From the NCBI RefSeq assembly GCF_024623785.1, contig NZ_JANKBZ010000030.1, forward strand, positions 62,001 to 126,000: a DNA stretch of 64,000 bases, written 5' to 3'. The notes beneath the pieces were generated by a model that did not search any database, had not been told where the DNA came from, and saw only the letters and a program-made list of their open reading frames with translations. Below, piece by piece: positions 63,185 through 64,000 of this stretch. Made by a program: the position numbers and the translations under genes. The DNA comes from Archangium lipolyticum (GTDB lineage Bacteria; Myxococcota; Myxococcia; Myxococcales; Myxococcaceae). Position 1 is the first letter of the stretch; every line of letters starts with the position of its first letter.

Positions 63185-63319
63185 GCCCTCGCCCACCGCG
63201 GCCACCAGGGCCCCCGGCTCCTCGGGTCCGGCCTCCTGCTCACGCGTTTCTCCACAGCCCACCGCACCGAGCAACGTGCTCGCGACGAGGGCCCTGGCCC
63301 ATCGGATGTCCCTGCCCAT
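56207..63319 (-). CDS. Giant lipoprotein of 19 CARDB-type repeats
   Basis: This 2370-residue protein has a lipoprotein signal (LLGAVGC, Cys22) and then 19 tandem beta-sandwich units of about 122 residues, without other domains. Each unit opens like PDFVVTxVTGP, contains a CNQG (or CNRG, CNPG) and ends near GQCxxVP and LGAIxDP...ESNN. Each therefore has a conserved Cys pair that could form one disulfide. CARDB units are adhesion-type Ig-like folds, and the protein probably forms a long surface fibre. The start ATG 63319 lies before the signal peptide, with AGGGGG upstream. It is transcribed toward ftsZ, 246 bp beyond its stop. Confidence 0.85.
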   Translation of the reverse strand: MGRDIRWARALVASTLLGAVGCGETREQEAGPEEPGALVAAVGEGPDFFIQQVSAPPSVSSGVALRVGVTVCNRGGSSGDPGVVELVLSKDAIITAGQDLSVGSVQLATLVPGECAAREVLVTANVVSGSWFVGAIADRANWTSELSETNNTLAGGQVGVGSLPDFVIREVRGRASAQPGQPMPVSVVVCNQGTKPDSTSLSLMLSQDEAITTADQSISASVSAPTVNPGQCAQVSITGTVPSVPQGAWYLGAYADRSNVKPELIETNNGRGTLLGVGSRPDFVITEMKGIPKVVAPGDSFTPSITVCNPGTAAASTQVELFLSKDASLSRDQDLRVGSFPVSTLAPGACTSVPANVIATVPPPSQGELYLGAIVDPSNSIQELIESNNAFTTGTLAVGVRPDFVVAALTGPVSAMQGESLGATVTVCNQGQVGGATEVELYLSKDAVILPPAPVAGDGDIFVARASVDPLEPGQCRTLAVAGPVSFPYTFPDGEYRLGAIVDPRDTAPELLEGNNSRAGGLLRVGQGPDFAIREVSVPPSVKQGAPLSISLTMCNQGTVPDSSYVMLVLSPDARLSPPGFEIEQADQTLSYLSTGTLLPGQCVPVTTSVSAQSFGAEWYLGALIDPYNSSWELLESNNVSISGPLGVGDRPDFVVTKVVGPASARPGGPLTAAVTVCNQGTAGADTQVRLLLSSDPALSSQSGQMLTVAENAVGVLAPGACKALSMNGGAPSVEGPFHLAAIVDPFGSRQELIESNNTRVGGQLGLGHRPDFVVTEVTGPEVVRPGESFTASITVCNQGTVGMDTDVALLLSSNEAVIPPGTPAQDGDVYLGEAMGPLLPPGECGKVPVQATFLATSGLPPGEYHLSAIADPGEKRVELLESNNAFAGKRVGWGDAPDFIVKALTGSSLSRPGENFPVFISVCNQGTTSGDAEVLLVLSSDTVITGPRSPGGSDVSAGRASLGLLAPGQCVTHRLTSSIESFLPQGSWYLGAIVDPLDVQRELFERNNTRVGDMMGSGYGPDLIVKKVVGPANARPDALFTVSATVCNQGTQPGGSDVLFLLSEDEVLGMPGTSADFPLGSSGLNGLAPGVCASVSAQVRAPMSGVAWHLGAIVDPHNSLVELLENNNARVGEVMGIGDGPDFIVSKVSGPVNVRPGDTATLSATVCNQGTASGATEVMMLLSSSPAVASPTNPRGEWPTPLGTVPVRTLGVGECTTVSLRTPLPEGSWYLSAGADPLLTQGELIESNNFRVGGPLGVGTGPDFVIQEVSAPPSVFPGYSFSVSATVCNQGFVEGSTDVGFFASFDTVPGTPGPMQAEGDFFLGQSSYVFLGAGQCAQVPLSTSLPQELYEFPGTYNLGAVADVSNIQNELVESNNASGPVQVGVGFGPDFTVQEVSGPATVRSGASFHVTATVCNQGIQEGSTDVLFVLSSDPDISLPAGAQSPGGDVFLGNTPLGYLPPGQCVPVEWEVSTSLQGSWYLGAIVDPTNFQREFIESNNARAGVRMGFGDGPDFVVTQVSGPSSVRPGDAFTASATVCNQGHSSGSTDVALLLSRDEVILAPGTPLSEWDVVLASAGVGSLEPGQCSTVPVSAQASASFEGVWYLGAIADPANGQLEVLEHNNASSGGSIGIGSLPDFAVTAVTGPASRVPGALFTASVTVCNQGTVRGSTDLALLLSSDAVISLPGPQVGGDTLAGSAVVGPLEPGQCTPVAVSAQAPSLPDGTYHLGAIADPVDGVPEFLESNNAHAGALMGIGHAPDLIVTAVTGPVSARTDGSFTVSVTVCNQGTEWGHPQVAVFVSPDPVISGQGPSSDDIQVDSFFFGSLAPEHCDTVRVRADLNFVPEGTYTLGAVVDPDNEQLEFIENNNAHAGGQMVIGNQPDLVVQSVTGPANVELGSSFQALVTVCNQGTVPSITTEVLLALSADEVIAPPGYGDFWPSSTSSVGPLPGGQCVTVPVSAQASVAHGLSEGVYHLGAFIDPYERQPELSEENNARASGLFGIGVGTDFVVTAVTAPTSVEPWAELPVSVTVCNQGTRYGSASVDVVLSKDTTIDWPDSSGGDDFFLGSVFAYLSPGTCETRPLTSSVSVSVPEGVYHVGTLIRSGGREQELITSNDTYRGGRVGVGYQPDLVIEAVSLPARLQPGASISGSATVCNRGLQRASSHVVLVLFKDESPSVPFEPYGDVWLASGNTGPLPAGQCVPVEVSGSVPYLSGAWRMGAFVDPDGNTPEFFEDNNVFVSGEVSMGTGVDFAVTEVTGPASVRPGMSFDASITVCNQGDDAASTTVELVFSSDTSVHPSSQYPGDVYVSSATTGQMFPGQCRTIQLSDWTPSLAKGRWYLGGIVDPAGQHEELLESNNALVGGPVTVQ

Positions 63320-63372
63320 TCAGTCATCCCCCTCTGCAAGCGCCCACCGCGCGGTGGACGCACTCCGATGCC

Positions 63373-63401
63373 GCTCTACCGGCATGATCCGGATGCGACA
63401 A
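63373..63401 (-). promoter_or_regulatory. Possible promoter of the CARDB gene
   Basis: On the minus strand TTGTCG (63396-63401) and TAGAGC (63373-63378) are 17 bp apart, 53 bp before the start at 63319. Direct repeats of AAATCCGAG lie just upstream (about 63415-63440). The -10 is a weak match. Confidence 0.3.
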
Positions 63402-63461
63402 GACGTCCGATCTGATTTCCTCGGATTTTCTCGGATTTTTTTGCGGAGGTCCCCGACCCGG

Positions 63462-64000
63462 TCAGGGGATGCCCTTGAACTGGAAGGCGAGCGCGATCCA
63501 CGGCAGGGCCTGACTCACCTCCACGCCCGTGCGATAGCGGTGGCTGAGGAACCACTGGGAGATGAGCACCAGGGTGGGCGCGTTGAAGAGCCGGTCGGCC
63601 TCGTCATGGAAGGTATAGGCGAGGAAGGGGCCCACCCGGTGGGTGGTGGGATTGAGCCCGATGTCCATCTCTCCGGCCGGGTAGTCCTGGGGCCGGAAGA
63701 AGCTGCCAGTGGCCGAATAGCGCAGGCCCACCGTCAAGCGCCCCGCCAGGTAGAGCAGATCCGCGTCGTTGCTCGCCACCCAGCCACCATTGGGCACCAC
63801 CGCGTCCAGCACCGGCTCGTAGAAGACGCGGTCCCCGTCGCGTAGCCGCAGGTCGAAGCGGAAGAAACGCGGGTTGCTGCGCACGGCAATGGGGCCCACC
63901 TTGAACTGCAGCATCGCGGCCAGGGTCAGCAGGGTGCCACTGGAGACGTAGCTCGTCCCCGCGTCACCGAGCTCCGCCAGGCGCCGGTCGCTCGCGTCCG
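63462..64000 (-). CDS. Outer-membrane barrel-like protein, 5' end beyond the window
   Basis: The frame is open to the right edge, so the N-terminus is missing; about 178 residues are visible. They alternate hydrophobic and polar residues with Gly and aromatics (LQFKVGPIAVRSNPRFFRFD, DADLLYLAGRLTVGLRYSAT), as in a beta-barrel, and end LPWIALAFQFKGIP. An internal ATG at 63914 lies in the middle of a strand and is not the true start. It precedes the CARDB gene on the same strand with a 142-bp gap. No specific family is recognised. Confidence 0.55.
   Translation of the reverse strand, partial: DASDRRLAELGDAGTSYVSSGTLLTLAAMLQFKVGPIAVRSNPRFFRFDLRLRDGDRVFYEPVLDAVVPNGGWVASNDADLLYLAGRLTVGLRYSATGSFFRPQDYPAGEMDIGLNPTTHRVGPFLAYTFHDEADRLFNAPTLVLISQWFLSHRYRTGVEVSQALPWIALAFQFKGIP

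Overview
The window is 64 kb of very GC-rich DNA with dense coding on both strands, and it looks like chromosomal sequence from a myxobacterium. I infer the Cystobacterineae (an Archangium/Cystobacter-like organism) from several traits seen together: a Ser/Thr kinase of the family abundant in that group, two-FHA signalling proteins, many lipoproteins with Cys-rich or Asp-Gly-Gly linkers, a TonB-receptor with its own TonB-like domain, and FtsZ with a typical C-terminal peptide. No rRNA, tRNA, CRISPR array, transposase or prophage gene was seen.

Layout, left to right. 1-5 kb: the 5' part of a Ser/Thr kinase gene with two palindromic operators upstream, an amgK/murU-like peptidoglycan-recycling pair, and cystathionine beta-synthase. 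5-11 kb: secreted lipoproteins, a subclass B1-type metallo-beta-lactamase, a DUF4403-like lipoprotein, and the PLP enzyme that completes transsulfuration. 11-15 kb: an rRNA methyltransferase, a Cys-rich lipoprotein, and a divergent ECF sigma / FecR-type anti-sigma pair. 15-21 kb: a membrane-protein operon (FxsA, DUF1499) and an rlmI - Cys-cluster protein - glycerate kinase - lipoprotein operon. 21-28 kb: a TonB-dependent receptor and lipoprotein, a methyltransferase, an AraC regulator, a C45 acyltransferase and a hemerythrin.

28-32 kb holds a complete NAD salvage operon, pncB-pncA-nrtR. A promoter and a 23-bp inverted repeat sit at its head, shared with a divergent TonB-like gene. 33-38 kb: an MBL-fold lipid hydrolase/TetR pair around a 10-bp-arm inverted repeat, an alpha/beta hydrolase, a LysR/aldo-keto reductase pair, pyrophosphatase and epmA. 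39-49 kb: an M3-like peptidase, an SPFH-SHOCT protein with a CAG-encoded poly-Gln tract, an ABC exporter co-transcribed with a GT83-like glycosyltransferase, and a LolA-like/beta-barrel pair. 49-55 kb: an FHA-FHA-TM-TPR protein followed by a receiver-XRE regulator; enoyl-CoA hydratase, biotin carrier and biotin carboxylase in one operon; and ftsZ. 56-63 kb: a single 2370-residue lipoprotein built of 19 CARDB-type repeats. The right edge cuts a probable outer-membrane barrel gene.

Four copies of a 35-bp GC-rich hairpin element lie just after genes, and one supplies the last codons and stop of nrtR. The most unusual features are this 3'-end element family, the giant Cys-paired CARDB lipoprotein upstream of an ftsZ separated from ftsA, the twin palindromes before the kinase, and the NAD operon control region.
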